Source: Aquilaria yunnanensis (lineage: Eukaryota > Streptophyta > Magnoliopsida > Malvales > Thymelaeaceae). Taken from it: a stretch of DNA of 64,000 nt. The first letter of the stretch is position 1; each line of letters starts with the position of its first letter. Shown in pieces: positions 10,207-22,848 of the stretch. The notes beneath the pieces are model-generated. The model saw only the letters and a list, made by a program, of their open reading frames with translations. It made no database searches and had not been told where the DNA came from. Both the position numbers and the translations under genes were made by a program. Location of the stretch: NCBI GenBank assembly GCA_039654915.1, contig CM077598.1, forward strand, positions 73,932,041 to 73,996,040, given 5' to 3'.

Positions 10207-12597
10207 TTAAACATAGAATTTCTTCAAGGCATCTGAGTGCCAAGTGTTTTTCAATTCTACGCCTTCAGTGTCGCCAAGTTTGTACACGCCTTTTCGTACT
10301 TCGGCAAGAACCAGATAAGGTCCTTCCCAGTTCGCGCGAAATACCCCGTGAGATGGCTTTGGGGGTGCAAAGTCAGCCTTTCGGAGAACGAGGTCCCCTT
10401 TTTTGATTTCTTTTGGCCTGGCTCGTAAATTTATAGCCACGGCCACTCTTTGCTGGAAAGCTTTTCTTCTCAGCTCAGCTATTTCTCTGTGTTCACCGAC
10501 GAGGTCGAGCTTCGTTCTTAGGCTGAGGTCGTTTCCACCTTCATCAAATACTTGCACCCGTACTGATGGTCTAACTATCTCGATAGGGATGATGGCCTCT
10601 GTTCCGAAGATGAGTGAGAAGGGAGTCTCCCCTGTGGCTCTTCGGGGTGTCGTTCGGTAACTCCATAACACGCTTTGGACTTCTCCTGGCCATTTCCCTT
10701 TTGCTTCCCCCAGTCTCTTCTTCAGGCCATCTTTTATGGTCGTGTTAGATACTTCCACCTGCCCGTTGCTTTGGGAGTGAGCTACTGGGGCGAAGTGCAT
10801 CTTTATTCTGAGGTTGCTGATAAATTCCTGGAATCCTTTGTCTATGAATTGGATCCATTATCAGCCACTAGTACCCTCGGTATGCCGAATCTGCATACAA
10901 TGTTCTTCCATACAAACTTCTGTACTTCTTTTGCCAAGATAGTTGCTAGTGGTTCTGGCTCGACCCATTTGGAAAAATAGTCTACCGCTACCACGCAGAA
11001 TTTCACGCCTCCGGGCGCTGAGGGGAGTGGCCCAATAAGGTCTATACCCCAGACTGCGAAGGGCCAGGGATAGTCAGCCGAAGTTACCATTTCTGAGGGT
11101 GCCCTCTGGATGTTCGCGTGTTTCTGGCAACTACCACAGTTCTGGACGAACTGCCTTGCGTCCTTTCTCAGCGTAGGCCAGAAGTATCCGTGGCGAAGTA
11201 TCACTGCCGCCAGGGCATCGGTTCCAATGTGTGAACCACACATGCCTTCATGGACTTCTTCAAGGATTATTTCAGTATCCTCTTCGTTCACACATCTTTG
11301 CAGTGGATTCGCGTATCCTTGTCGGTATAGTTCTTCACCGATCAGAAAGAAACGACCGGAGTGCCTTCGCAGTTTTGCAGCGTCACTGGGGTCTTCGGGG
11401 AGCACATTTTCTACGATGTACCTTTTTATTGGATCCCTCCAGCCTTTTCCCGAGGTCGATATGCTCCGTACTGAGATGCTCGGATGGTTTAGCACCTTGG
11501 TGTAGGTTTTTGATTTCACCAAGCAGTCTGCCTCGGTGTTTTTCCGCCGAGGTACATTTTCGATCCGTACGGCGTCAAACTCTTGAATGAGTTTTGCTAC
11601 CAGCTCGTGGTATTTTGCCAAGGTTGGGTCCTTCACCCCATAGTCTCCTGCCGTCTGTCGAACTACTAGTTGGGAATCGCTGTAAGCCTTTAAGTTTCTC
11701 ACGCCAAATTTTTTGGCCAGTCGTAATCCCGCTACGATGGCCTCATACTCAGCCACATTGTTAGTGACATTGAAGGTCAACTTGATAGCCTTCAATACAT
11801 CTAGGCCTTCGGGGCCTCTGATAATTACCCCAGCTCCCTGGTGCTCGGACCCCGAGGCTCCGTCAACATGTAAGGTCCATTCTGGCTCACCTTCGTTCAG
11901 ATCCGGGTGACTGTCCTCAGTGGTGGGTATTTCGGCAATGAATTCTGCCAGTGCTTGAGCTTTTATGGCCTTTCGAGGTTCATAGGTGATATCGTGTTCG
12001 CTAAGCTCTATACACCACTTGGAGAGCCTTCCCGAATGATACACTTTCCTCATAACGTCCCGTAGTGGTAGGCTACTTCGGACGATGATGGGGTGAGCCT
12101 GAAAGTATGGTCGCAGCCTTCTCCCTGCAAGCACCAAGGCGTATATAGCTTTTTGCAGCAGAGGGTACCTGACTTCGGCGCCATGCAGGGATTTGCTTAC
12201 ATAGTAGACCGCCCATTGTTTTGGCCCTTCTTCTTTCATGAGGACCGAGCTCACAGCTTTTTCCGTGACGGCAAGGTATAATACGAGGGGTTCTCCCTCG
12301 CGAGGTTGTCGCAGAGTCGGCAGGCTGGCTAGGTAGATTTTGAGTTCTTCCCAGGCTTTTTGGCAATCTTGATCCCAAGGGTGATCAACCCTTCCAAGGT
12401 TGCCTTCCTTTTTTGCTGCCTTGGTGAGGACTTTGAAGAAAGGCCGACACCTATCTCCGTACCTGGAAATGAACCTACTAAGAGAAGTTATTCTTCCAGT
12501 GAGTCTCTGCACGTCTTTTACTGTGGCAGGAGTTCGGAACTCGAGCAGAGCCTTAATTTTTTCGGGGTTAGCATCGATGCCTCTTTCGGATACCATG
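10207..12597 (-). pseudogene. pol: pol part 2 of element A: RT end, RNase H domains, integrase
   Basis: On the minus strand this begins inside RT just after the 'GYMV' box (the D insertion point). It continues with the degenerate gypsy RNase H, then the second RNase H ('LHVDGASGS', 'NVAEYEAIVAGL', 'YSDSQLVV') and integrase: zinc part with CGSC near 11140, 'WGIDLIGP' and 'VADNGS'. A single-base deletion inside the codon stretch for DNGSQF (near 10855) shifts the frame, so the last part (integrase core end with 'NGQVEVSN' and C-terminal domain) reads in another frame to the stop at 10207. The integrase layout D-D-35-E is otherwise kept. The upstream part of the same gene lies at 23721-25296. 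Confidence 0.9.
12593..12597. repeat. Target site duplication CCATG, left copy (element D)
   Basis: CCATG before TGATAGCC of element D, repeated at 23716-23720 after its 3' end. The target is the RT gene of element A, which resumes in the same frame on the far side. Confidence 0.92.
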
Positions 12598-13464
12598 TGA
12601 TAGCCAAAGGCTATCTCCTCAATCTGGCCGAACACCCTGCCACAACAATGGCCAGAAGAACTGGCGCTTCCCAGGAACAGGTGGAATCATGCACCTCGGG
12701 AGATAGTCGGAGAGCTCCGAGGCTCGGCACGCCAGTAAAAATTGAGGACTCCATTCGCCCCCCAAGGTTGTGAACAGCGCGCCTTCGGAAAAGTGGCACT
12801 AGACATTGCTGCCCGAACATGATATCCCCGAAGGCGGAACCCCCTGGAACTGGGAACCCCCGAACTGAGGGTATGCTTCCCGAAGAGGCTCTGTCCGAAC
12901 TAGAGGACGACCTCGCCCAGGGACCTCGGGAGTACGGCAAGCGCATTTATGGAAGCATTTAAGGAAGCCTCTGACACGTCCCACCACAGACGTAAAAAGT
13001 CGCCCTGACGCGCAGACGCCATCAGAATCACATCATGGCCCGTCTCAGCACAAGGCTCGAGGCGAGCTGGTTACCAACTATCTGTCCCCTACGCCCAGGA
13101 GTTCAGGAGCATCCGACCGCACATGTGTCATGATCTGAACGGGCTAGGTATTCCTATATATACAGGAAATAAATACTTGACAGGAAGTTGGTAGGCCGGA
13201 TATACAGCTCCCACACTCTGAGAAAATACCAGGCGAGACTTTTCTGCCCTTCTCTTTGAGCTAGTCACTTTCTCCTTTTTTTGGCCACCACTGACTTGGG
13301 CGTCAGAGGCTCCCCCCCCGGAAAAACACTCCGGGGGCCTCCTAACCCTGTTTACCAGGTTTTCAGGTACTCTCCTTGGGGCGACCAACCTTCCAGGCGT
13401 TCTTCCTCCTACAAGTCTCCTCAACAGTCATCATGACTCACAACGATGAGGCCCAAGGCCATCA
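12598..13464 (+). repeat. 5' LTR of element D
   Basis: An 867-bp LTR running TGATAGCC to GGCCATCA. TATATATA at 13155-13162 is the probable TATA box. A strong hairpin CCCCCGGA-AAAACAC-TCCGGGGG lies at 13315-13337. The gag ATG at 13433 lies inside the LTR, 32 nt from its end. Confidence 0.95.
13155..13162 (+). promoter_or_regulatory. TATA box in the 5' LTR of element D
   Basis: TATATATA in 'ttcctatatatacagg'. The matching position in the other Tat LTRs also carries a TATA motif (TATAAATA in A, E and F). It would drive the genomic RNA. Confidence 0.6.
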
Positions 13465-16400
13465 TTTGGCGCCGTCTGTGGGAACCCGCTCGCAAATCGC
13501 CGTCGTTGAGACTCGGCGTTCTAAGGACAAGGGACTCCCAAGGTCCTCATCCGCGCCTGAGATACAACCGGCCACTGAGCAGACACTCCCAGAGACTTCT
13601 ACGCCCGAGGAAGACCGCCCTCTGGTAATCACCATGAGCTTCTTGAGGGACTTTCAGCGCTCGGTCGTTGCTGAAATGACTCAGCAGATTGACCGAAGAT
13701 GGCCACAGCAGTCACGGGCCCAGAAACCCTCCTCATCAACATGCCCTCGGGAGAGAAGCCCCAAGTCTACACACCGTAGTTCAGAAAGTGGAGATCCTCG
13801 CGGAGAATCATCCACAGAAGATATAGCCCTCGGGAAACGGCCTGTGGGACAAACCGGGTCCAAGCGACCGAGAGTCTCACAGCGAAGCAGTTCGTCGCCC
13901 GAGGCGAGGTCCCTGACCCCTCCGCACCGAACTCGCTCCCCGAAAAGGCGTCGTCGATCTCCCTCCTGCGAAACTGGTCCTAGCGCCACTGCGCTTATGG
14001 AAAGGATATTGGCACGGCTGGACAGAGTGGAGAAGCAAGTGACCAGAAAACCCGTTTAGGACAGGCTATCGGGGGCATTATGCGAAGATGGCTCCCCGTT
14101 TATTCGCGCCGTCGTTGAGGCAGCTATGCCAGGCAACTTCAGAGTGCCTAGGCTGGAGATCTATGATGGCCGGACTGATCCACAGGCCCATCTGACGAAG
14201 TACAGACGGAGCATGATAATGCACGGAGCTGATGACGCTACCATGTGCAAATGCTTCGAAGTCACCCTCACGGGCCCAGCAACAGCATGGTACAATTCCT
14301 TGCCCCCAGGGACTATCACTGAGTTCCAGGAGTTGTCCACAGCCTTCACCCAGCAGTTCATTGGGAGCAGGCCGACGGCCAAAATGCCTGTGCAGATGTT
14401 CGACATAGAGCAGAGAAACGGAGAGACAATCCGAGACTATGTCGAACGATTCAACAGGGAAGCACTCAGCGTCCCGGACTTCCGGCCCGAAATTCGCATC
14501 CTCGCTATGACACGGGGCCTTCGGCGTGACTCACAGCTGTTCTACGAGTTCTCAAAGGACCCCCCGGAGACCCTCGGAGAATTTTACCGAAGGGCAAAGC
14601 AGCACATGACAGCTGAGGAATTGAGGATGACGGGGCCGAAGTCTGATCATCACCGCGCCGGAGGGTCCAGTCAGCAAGCTCGGCATCTTTCTGAACACGC
14701 AGGCTGACCACGGCGAATGCGAGGAAGGAAACCTCAAAGTTTCACGCCCTTGAGCACGACACGGACCAACATTCTCATGGCGCTGGAAAGGCAAGGGACG
14801 CAGATTCGGCGGCCAAAGGCCATGGCCGCCAATAATAAGAATAATGCCAGGAAGTTCTGCCAGTTTCATCGCGACCATGGTCATGACACCGAAGACTGCT
14901 TCCAGCTGAAGAAGTACATAGAGTCGCTGATCAAATAGGGCCAACTTCGCAAATACCTGCGGATGCCCTCCCCAAAAGGCAGAAAAGAGGAGGAAGAGAG
15001 GGCGGAAAACGAGGACTATGACTCCGACAGGCGGAGAAACAGAAGTCCGAAAAGGCGCCTTCCACCTCCAGTAGGGGTCATCCAAACCATCACCACGGGG
15101 CTCCCATCCTTGGAAAGAAAGCGGAAGGCCAGAGAAATTGCAGTTATGGAGTATCAAAGTCCATCAAAGAAACTGGCTCGCAAAGATGGCTCCACCGTCG
15201 TCTTCCCCCACGACGACCCGCTGCTGATAATGGCGAGAATAGGGAACTGGGACGTCAAGAGAGTGTTGCTTGATGATGGCTCAAATGCTGACGTCCTATT
15301 CTCACACTTACTGCCAAGCTTGGGCATCTCGAGCAGCGAGCTTAAACCTGTCACCACGCCCACCTTCGGCGTTGGGCCATCCGAACTACCCGTCCTCGGA
15401 TGGATCGACCTCCCTCTGATGATGAAAGGCACTTCAGTAGATGGAGCAGCTGAGTTGTACGCGTCCACAATGGCAAGATTCATCGTCATGGACGTCCCGT
15501 CTTCGTACAATGCCATCCTTGGAAGGCAGACTCAGGGGAACTTACACATTCGCCCCGATGTGAAGTACTTGACTGTCACATTCGCCACCAAGGATGGAGA
15601 TGCAGAGGTCCTCATCGACCAAGCCGAGGTAAGAAAGGTGTTTGTAAAAGCACGAAATGCTCCGGCAAACAGCTCTACACAAACGGTGGAGGCAAAGGCG
15701 CAGGAGAAAGGCAAAGAAGGAGATCCCGTAGAAGCAGAAACAGAAGCAATAGATCTTGTCCCAGGACAATCTACCCGAATAGGGAAGAGCTTGGCCAAAG
15801 GTGATAAGGAAAATCTTGTATCCTTTCTGCTGAAAAATAAAGATCTGTTTGCCTACTCGCCGAAAGACATGCCAGGAGTAAACCCTGGCACAATACAGCA
15901 CAGCCTCAAAGTAAACCCGGAAGCAAAACCTATCAGGCAAAAGAAACGAAGCATCTCAGCCCACAAAAGCAACTTCGTGAAAACCGAAGTCCAGCGCCTA
16001 TTGGATGCTGAAGTTATCATGGAGGTAAAATACCCCGAATGGTTAAGCAACGTGGTCATCGCCACAAAAGATGGCAGCAGCAAACTCCGGATGTGCATTG
16101 ATTTCAGAAACTTGAACGATGCTTGCCCGAAAGACTCATTTCCCCTCCCGCCAATAGATCAACTGGTAGATTCAACGGCCGAATACGGGCTCCTAAGCTT
16201 CCTAGATGCCTTCAGCGGCTACCATCAGGTAAGGATGGACCCCGAAGATGAAGAGAAAACTACCTTCATCACCGAGGGAGGAACGTACTGCTATGTCAGA
16301 ATGCCCTTCGGGCTAAAAAATGCAGGAGCCACCTACCAGAGACTGATGAACAAGGTCTTCAAGGACCAAATGGGGAGAAACATGGAGGTATATGTTGATG

Positions 16401-18929
16401 ATATGATAGTCAAAAACAAGCTGCCCGGCTACCACGTTGCAGATTTGGAGGAAACCTTCCAAAAGCTCAGAGCCTTCGGGATTCGCCTTAATCCCGAGAA
16501 GTGTATCTTTGGCGTGACCTCAGGAAAATTGCTTGGGTACATGGTATCCGAAAGAGGCATCGACGCCAACCCTGAGAAGATTAAGGCTCTGCTTGAGATC
16601 CGAACTCCTGCCACAGTCAAAGACGTGCAGAGACTAACCGGAAGAATAACCTCTCTGAGCAGGTTTATTTCCAGGTACGGAGATAGGTGTAGACCTTTCT
16701 TCAAAGTCCTCACGAAGGCAGCAAAAATGGAAGGTGACCTCGGAAGAAACAATCATCCTTGGGATGAAGATTGCCAAAAGGCCTGGGAAGAACTCAAAGT
16801 CTACCTGGCCAGCCTGCCGACTCTGCGACAACCTCGGGAGGGAGAACCCCTCGTACTGTACCTCGCCGTCACAGAAAAGGCCGTGAGCTCGGTCCTGGTG
16901 AAAGAAGAAGGCCCGAAACAATGGCCGGTCTACTACGTCAGCAAGTCCCTGCATGGCGCCGAAGTCAGGTACCCCTTGCTTCAAAAAGCTATATACGCCT
17001 TGGTGCTTGCAGGAAGGAGACTGCGACCATATTTCCAGGCTCACCCCATCATCGTCCGAAGTAGTCTACCACTACGGGATGTCATGAAGAGAGTTGATCA
17101 TTCGGGAAGGCTCTCCAAGTGGTGCATAGAGCTTGGTGAACACGAAATCACGTATGAGCCTCGGAAGGCCATAAAAGCCCAAGCATTGGCAGATTTTATA
17201 GCCGAAATACCCACCACTGAGGAGAACCACCCAGATCCGAAAGAAGGTGAGACAGAATGGACCTTGCATGTTGACGGAGCCTCGGGGTCCGAACACCAGG
17301 GAGCTGGAATAGTTATCAGAGGACCTGAAGGCCTAGAGGTGATGAAGGCTATCAAGTTCAGCTTCAACGTCACCAATAATGTGGCTGAGTATGAAGCCCT
17401 CATAGCGGGATTACGCTTGGCCAGAAAGATTGGCGTGAGAAACTTAAGGGCTCACAGCGATTCCCAGCTGGTAGTTCGGTAGACGGCAGGAGATTATGGG
17501 GCGAAGGACCCAATCTTGGCAAAATACCACGAGCTGGTAACAAAACTCATCCAAGAGTTTGACGCCGTGCGGATCGAAATGTACCCCGGCGGAATAACAC
17601 TGAGGCAGATTGCTTAGCGAAGTCCAAAACATACACCGAGGTGCTAGACCATCCAAGCATCTCCGTGCTAAGCGTAACGACCTCGGGAACAGGGTGGAAG
17701 GACCCCATAAAGAGATACCTCGCAGAGAATGAGCTTCCTGAAGACGCCGGCAATGCTGCAAGACTGCGAAGACGCGCCGGAAGATTCTTCCTGATTGGTG
17801 AAGAGTTATATCGGCAAGGATTTGCAAATCCGCTGCAGAGATGTGTGGGCGAAGAGGATACTGAGATGGTCCTCGAAGAAGTTCACGAACGCATGTGTGG
17901 CTCGCACATCGAAACTGATGCCCTTGCAGCAGTGACACTCCGCCAAGGATACTTCTGGCCTACCCTGAGAAAGGACGTAAGGCAGTTCATCCAGAAGTGC
18001 GGTAGTTGCCAGAGACATGCAAAAATCCAGAGGATACCCTCGGAAATGGTAACGTCGGCAGACTATCCTTGGCCCTTCGCAGTCTGGGGTATAGACCTGA
18101 TTGGGCCACTCCCCACAGCGCCCGGAGGCGTGAAATTCTGCGTGGTAGCAGTGGACTATTTCTCAAAATGGGTAGAGGCAGAACCACTAGCAACTATCTC
18201 GGCAAAAGAAGTGCAGAAGTTCGTATGGAAGAACATCGTATGCAGATTTGGCATACCGAGGGTACTAGTAGCTGATAATGGATCCCAGTTCATAGACAAA
18301 GGATTCCAGGAATTCATCAGCGACCTCGGAATAAAGATGCACTTCGCCCCAGTAGCTCACCCCCAAAGCAATGGGCAGGTGGAAGTATCAAACAGGACCA
18401 TAAAAGATGGCCTGAAAAAGAGACTTGGGGAAGCCAAGGGAAATGGCCAGGAGAACTCCAAAGTGTATTGTGGAGCTACCAAACGACGCCACGAAGAGCC
18501 ACAGGGGAAACTCCCTTCTCACTCGTCTTCGGAACAGAGGCCATTATCCCAATAGAGATAGTTCAGCCTTCAATACGGGTGCAAGTATTTGATGAAGGCG
18601 GAAACGACCTCGGTCTGAGAACTAAGCTCGACCTTGTGGCCGAACACAGAGAAATAGCCGAGCTGAGAAGAAAAGCTTTCCAGCAAAGAGTAGCCGCGGC
18701 TATCAACTTAAAAGTCAGGCCAAAAGAAATCAAAAAAGGAGACCTCGTTCTCCGAAAGGCCGACTTTGCACCCCGAAGGCCATCTCACAGAGTACTTCGC
18801 GCAAATTGGGAAGTACCGTATCTGGTTCTCACCGAAGTACGAAAAGGCGTGTACAAGCTTGGCGACGCCGAAGGCGTAGAATTGAAAAACACTTGGCATT
18901 CAGCCGCCTTGAAAAAATTCTACGCCTAA
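13433..18929 (+). pseudogene. gag-pol: gag-pol of element D, broken
   Basis: Same protein plan as the intact copy in C: gag with a CxxHx4Hx4C knuckle (near 14860-14900), protease (DDGSNADVLF near 15275), RT (YVDDMIV near 16390), degenerate gypsy RNase H, second RNase H (LHVDGASGS near 17265) and integrase (DNGSQF near 18280). Breaks: TAG at 14057 (Trp codon TGG to TAG), TGA at 14705 (CGA), TAG at 14936 (CAG), TAG at 17480 (CAG), and two single-base deletions near 17580 and 18440. All four stops are C-to-T or G-to-A changes, as expected from deamination of methylated cytosine. The frame starts at ATG 13433 in the LTR and reads through the primer site as GHHLAPSVGT. It ends with TAA at 18929. 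Confidence 0.94.
13465..13487 (+). promoter_or_regulatory. Primer binding site of element D
   Basis: TGGCGCCGTCTGTGGGAA follows the LTR end after two T's. The same motif follows the LTR in C, A (mutated) and F. It pairs with a tRNA ending in ACGGCGCCA. I cannot name the tRNA with certainty; it is not the Athila tRNA-Asp site beyond the first 9 bases. Confidence 0.8.
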
Positions 18930-19074
18930 GGTTGAGCGGAAGAGATATATTGTACAAGAAATATTCTAAGTACAGAATGGTCTGGAGAAGAATGGTCTTG
19001 AGAAAAATTTTTAAGTATACCAAATTGTCCAAGACAGAATTCCGCGAAGGTGCTCGCCACGAAAAAAGCAGATG

Positions 19075-19580
19075 TGACTTCCCGAAGTCCCTTGAGCCAC
19101 TATGCTCGGGAAAAATGGGAAACAAGAATCTTGCAAAGGTACTCAGCATAATCAGTGCAGAGAAAAGTTTCCGAACACCCTTAAGTGAACATGCTCGGGA
19201 AAAAGGGAAAGCAAGAATCTCGCAAAAGTACACGCCAAAACAAAAGCAGAGGCAATTTCCGAACACCCTTGATCGAACGTGCTCGGGAAAAAGGGAAATG
19301 AGCAATCTCGTGAAAATTTTCCTAAGTCCCTTGAGCAAATATGCTCGGGACAATAGGAAGACAGAAAAATTTGGCTGAAGGTTTTCCGAAGTCCCTTGAG
19401 CGAACATGTTCGGGATAAAAGGAACAAAAAGCCTGCAAAAGACTTAGCCAAATTTTTACAAACTTTCCAGAAAGTCTCTTGAGCGAGCACACTCGGGACA
19501 AAGGAAGGTAAAAAGTTTCTTTGGTTGCAGGTTTTCCGAAAGTCTCTTGAGCAAACGCGTTCGGGACAGAGGAAATGAAG
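19075..19580 (+). repeat. Tandem-repeat block downstream of pol, element D (7 units)
   Basis: Seven irregular copies of a unit with core CTTGAGCgAACATGcTCGGG (variable) start near 19081, 19171, 19258, 19322, 19386, 19470 and 19537. They lie between the pol stop and the antisense gene's stop. Hypervariable tandem repeats in this part of the element are known from other Tat/Ogre-type elements. Confidence 0.8.
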
Positions 19581-19698
19581 AAACTTGCAAGAAAGGACTT
19601 AGCCAAAAGATTGTTCATTAAGAGCAAACGCTGCCTTACAAAAAAAGTGCCCAAAGAAGGAGCACAAAGGAGAAAAATGAGAGGAGCCCTAAAGCAAA

Positions 19699-22009
19699 CT
19701 AGGGAGAGCCGGGCGGACGAAGAGCAGGAAGCTTCAGATGCTCGACCTTGGAGCACTGCCACCGAGGTCCCTCAGGAATATTTAGGCCCTCTAGAAAAGA
19801 GAGGTCCAAATCTGGGAACCTCTGCAGGACTTGGTGCCGAACAAGGCAGAAGCCGTCCTGAAAGGCGACCTTGGCCATTTGATCAGAAGTATGTTTTTGA
19901 ACGCCAAGGACGTTGAGCTCGTCCCTCAGCTCAGCAACCTCCTCCTCCAGCTCGCTTATCCCCAGCGTCTCTTCGGACTCCTTCTTCAGAGCCTCGACCT
20001 CGGCTCGGAGAGCGTTGTTCTCATCCGTCAACCTCGCCGCAAGACTGTCAGAAACAGCCTTTACTTGATCGCCGAGGTCGGCAATCTTCCGGGAGGAGTC
20101 CTTTTCAAGTTCCTCTCTCTTCTTCGAGAACTCCTCCCGAACGGCGGCGATTTGCAGAGAACAATCCGCTGCCAGCTGCTGGTTGCTGGCGACCAGGTTC
20201 GCAAGCGAAGCCTTCGCTTCACTGAGTTCCCGCGAAGTCGCATCCTTGGAGGCAGCTTCTCTGGCCACCCGAACTCGGAGGTAACCAGCGTACTCCAGCA
20301 GCTACGGCAAGGCAAAAGTCCAGGTTAATACAAGTCTAAACACTTAGAAAATTGAGGAAAAAGAGTGTAAAGACTATACCTGAGCAGCGTGCTCGGTGAC
20401 TTTTGCGGCGAGGGTAAGATCCCTCGGGTGAGCCGCCGCAATGGCCCGAAAGGAAGCGTCAGTGGTCATCCCCTTCCAAATCTCCCTCGTCATTTTCGGA
20501 CAATCATCGGAGAACAAATTCATATCCTCCGTGATTGTCCAGAAGGGCTCCAAGGGGATCTTCCCCTCAGGGATTATGGCATCGCGAAGGGCCCGTTTCC
20601 TCTCATGAATAGCCCTCCAGCCGGCAGTAAGAGGCTCCTCTGAAAGTGAGAAGGAAGTTAGGAGTAGAAGAAAAATTGGTGAAAAGTAAAGGAGCTGAAC
20701 TTCGCCTGAAGGCATACCTGGAGGAACCTCGGAGACAGTGTCCTCGGGATCCTCGGGCCCCTCGGAAGAAAGACCCTTACCCTTCTGCCGGTATCGCTCC
20801 TCGGCAGTGGGTACTTCTACCACTACAGTGTTTCTGGGGGCCTCGAGGTCGAGAGGAGGCACCTCGGCGGAAGTAGCGGGGACCTCGGCCGGTGGAATTT
20901 CAACAAGACCAGCCTCTTCGCCAGCTTCTCCTTCCGAAAGCTCTGGCTGAGGAGGCTGGACAGCCTTCCTAGCTCACTTCGCCGAGGGCCCTGCCCCTGT
21001 TGTCTTCCTTCTTCGGGAAGCCGCCTTCTTTGTCTGCTCCACCTTCTCCACTTGGCCAGAAAAGAGGGCCTTGTAATAGGCGGCAGCCCCATCGCCCATC
21101 TCTGAAAAAGAGAAGAAATATCAGCGTAAGTCCGAGGAAAAAACGTAAAGGGGTGGAAGATTACTCACTTTCGGCAAAAGATTCGAAAGAAATCTCCCCC
21201 TTAAGGAGCTTGACTAGCCAGGAGTCCTTCCCGGCGATGGCGGGAGCGGGCATATTGAGGTCAGTCTTGTGCTCCTGAACCACTTTCAGCTCCCGAAGGA
21301 CTTCTTCGGTCATCAACCTCCAGTTGATAGGAAAGGGGTAAAGAGCACGAGGAGAGACCTCGGGAGCCTAATCAGCGACTGCCCGAATGCGGGCGTCGAA
21401 ATCCGCGAACACGGAAGCCAACGGTGGGGTCAGCAGCATCCTCGGATCAACGACGTCTGCATTCAGCACTCCCTGAGCCCATCTGGTCGGGACACCAGAC
21501 CAGTTCTTATCCATTTTCAGGAAAAAGAACTTAGGCTGCCACCCCCGCTAGCTATCCTTCGTGTCGAAGGTGAAGGTGAATTTTTTGCTCCCGGATCCCC
21601 GAGGCAGCAGGAAATAGAAGCCACCCTTCGGGACCACGTAGAGCTTGTAGTACTGCATGAAAATGATGAAGTGGGGCTCTATCCCGAACACGCCACACAT
21701 GCAGAGGAAGGCGTTAAAATAGCAGTACGCATTCGGGGGAAGCTGGTTCACAGCAATGCCATGGAATTGGCAGAACTCGCAAACCACCTTCGGGGGAGGA
21801 TACCGAAGACCGGCCTTCAGCTGGGCTCGGAAGACGGTAACCTCGTCACCGCGGTTTGAAAAAGCAAAATGGCTAGAGTGAGGCAGCCTGGTCACAGCGT
21901 AAGAGGGAAGAAAGAATTTTTTCTTCCACCTCTCTACTTTTTCGGGGGTGGTAGAGCAAGGATGGGCCAGAAGAGGTTTCCAGCTCTCGGGAACAGGCAT
22001 CGTAGACAT
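19699..22009 (-). pseudogene. Antisense extra gene (aORF) of element D, broken
   Basis: Four-exon gene opposite to gag-pol, starting at ATG 22009 (MSTMPVPESWK). Introns by homology with C: 21102-21168, 20640-20717 and 20302-20379. Exon 3 (20380-20639) is 260 nt. Exon 4 (19699-20301) is 603 nt, 39 nt shorter than in C because 13 codons of the coiled-coil region are missing in frame. A TAG replaces the Trp codon of 'KDSWRGW' near 21548, so exon 1 is truncated; another stop lies near 21370. The protein would have a conserved N-terminal domain, a low-complexity acidic middle and a C-terminal coiled coil. Function unknown. Confidence 0.85.
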
Positions 22010-22296
22010 GAAAAAGAGTTTGAGATGGAAAAGAAAATAGTTTCCAGAAAAAACTCAGAAGACGAGTTTGGAAAAAATAACAGTTTTCCAGAAAAACTCA
22101 GAAAAATAGAGGAATCAGAGTACTCTGGAAATCAAAACCCACCAAAAGATTTGCCTGAGGACGCCGTCGTGAAAGTTGGAAGGAAAAGCTCTGAATAAAG
22201 AAGCTCCGCCACAGAAAGCAAGATAAAACACAAGAATAGAGGGCAAAGCAGAATGAGAGCAGAAAAACAGTAAGTGGGACTTATGATAGGATGGGC

Positions 22297-22304
22297 TATT
22301 TATA
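22297..22304 (-). promoter_or_regulatory. TATA box of the antisense gene in element D
   Basis: TATAAATA on the minus strand (plus strand 'gggctatttataggcc'), 295 bases ahead of the aORF start, exactly the distance seen in C. Confidence 0.65.
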
Positions 22305-22835
22305 GGCCAAAGGTGGGTAGCCGAAAAGAAATCATAAGTACCCATTGGAGGCGAACCGTCGCTGTAACTGCCCACTGCACCCGAAAAGGCGCGCCCTCTG
22401 TAAATGACGCGTCTCTCTTCCAATGGCAAGAAGCCGCGTGTCAACCGCTGCGCAGAAATAGGGGACACGCCTCCCCAAACGTCCCTGGAAAACTGGGACA
22501 CACCTCCTGTGTGGGACACGTTGTTTGACATCCCTGAAAAGTGGAGACGCGCCGCTTAGTCTGACACGCTTGGCCATCAGACCTGCAGAAATAAAAAGCA
22601 GGCCACCTCGAGGACACCAAGAGACAGGCTATGGCTGAACAGCCCATGACTTTTGGGCAAGAGGTGTATCTTTGGTACAGGCTTTGCCTCGGAGACACCA
22701 AAGAATAGGCCAAGGCCGAACAGCCCAGACCCTCGGGCAAAAGGTGCGACCTCGGAACAGGTTATGCTTCCCAACAAGACTCCCAACGACAACCTCGGAA
22801 AGAGATGCAAACCGAAGTCTTCACTTCGGCTTTCC

Positions 22836-22844
22836 AGAGGGGGG
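22836..22844 (+). promoter_or_regulatory. Polypurine tract of element D
   Basis: AGAGGGGGG followed by CATG and the 3' LTR start TGATAGCC at 22849. Confidence 0.87.
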
Positions 22845-22848
22845 CATG

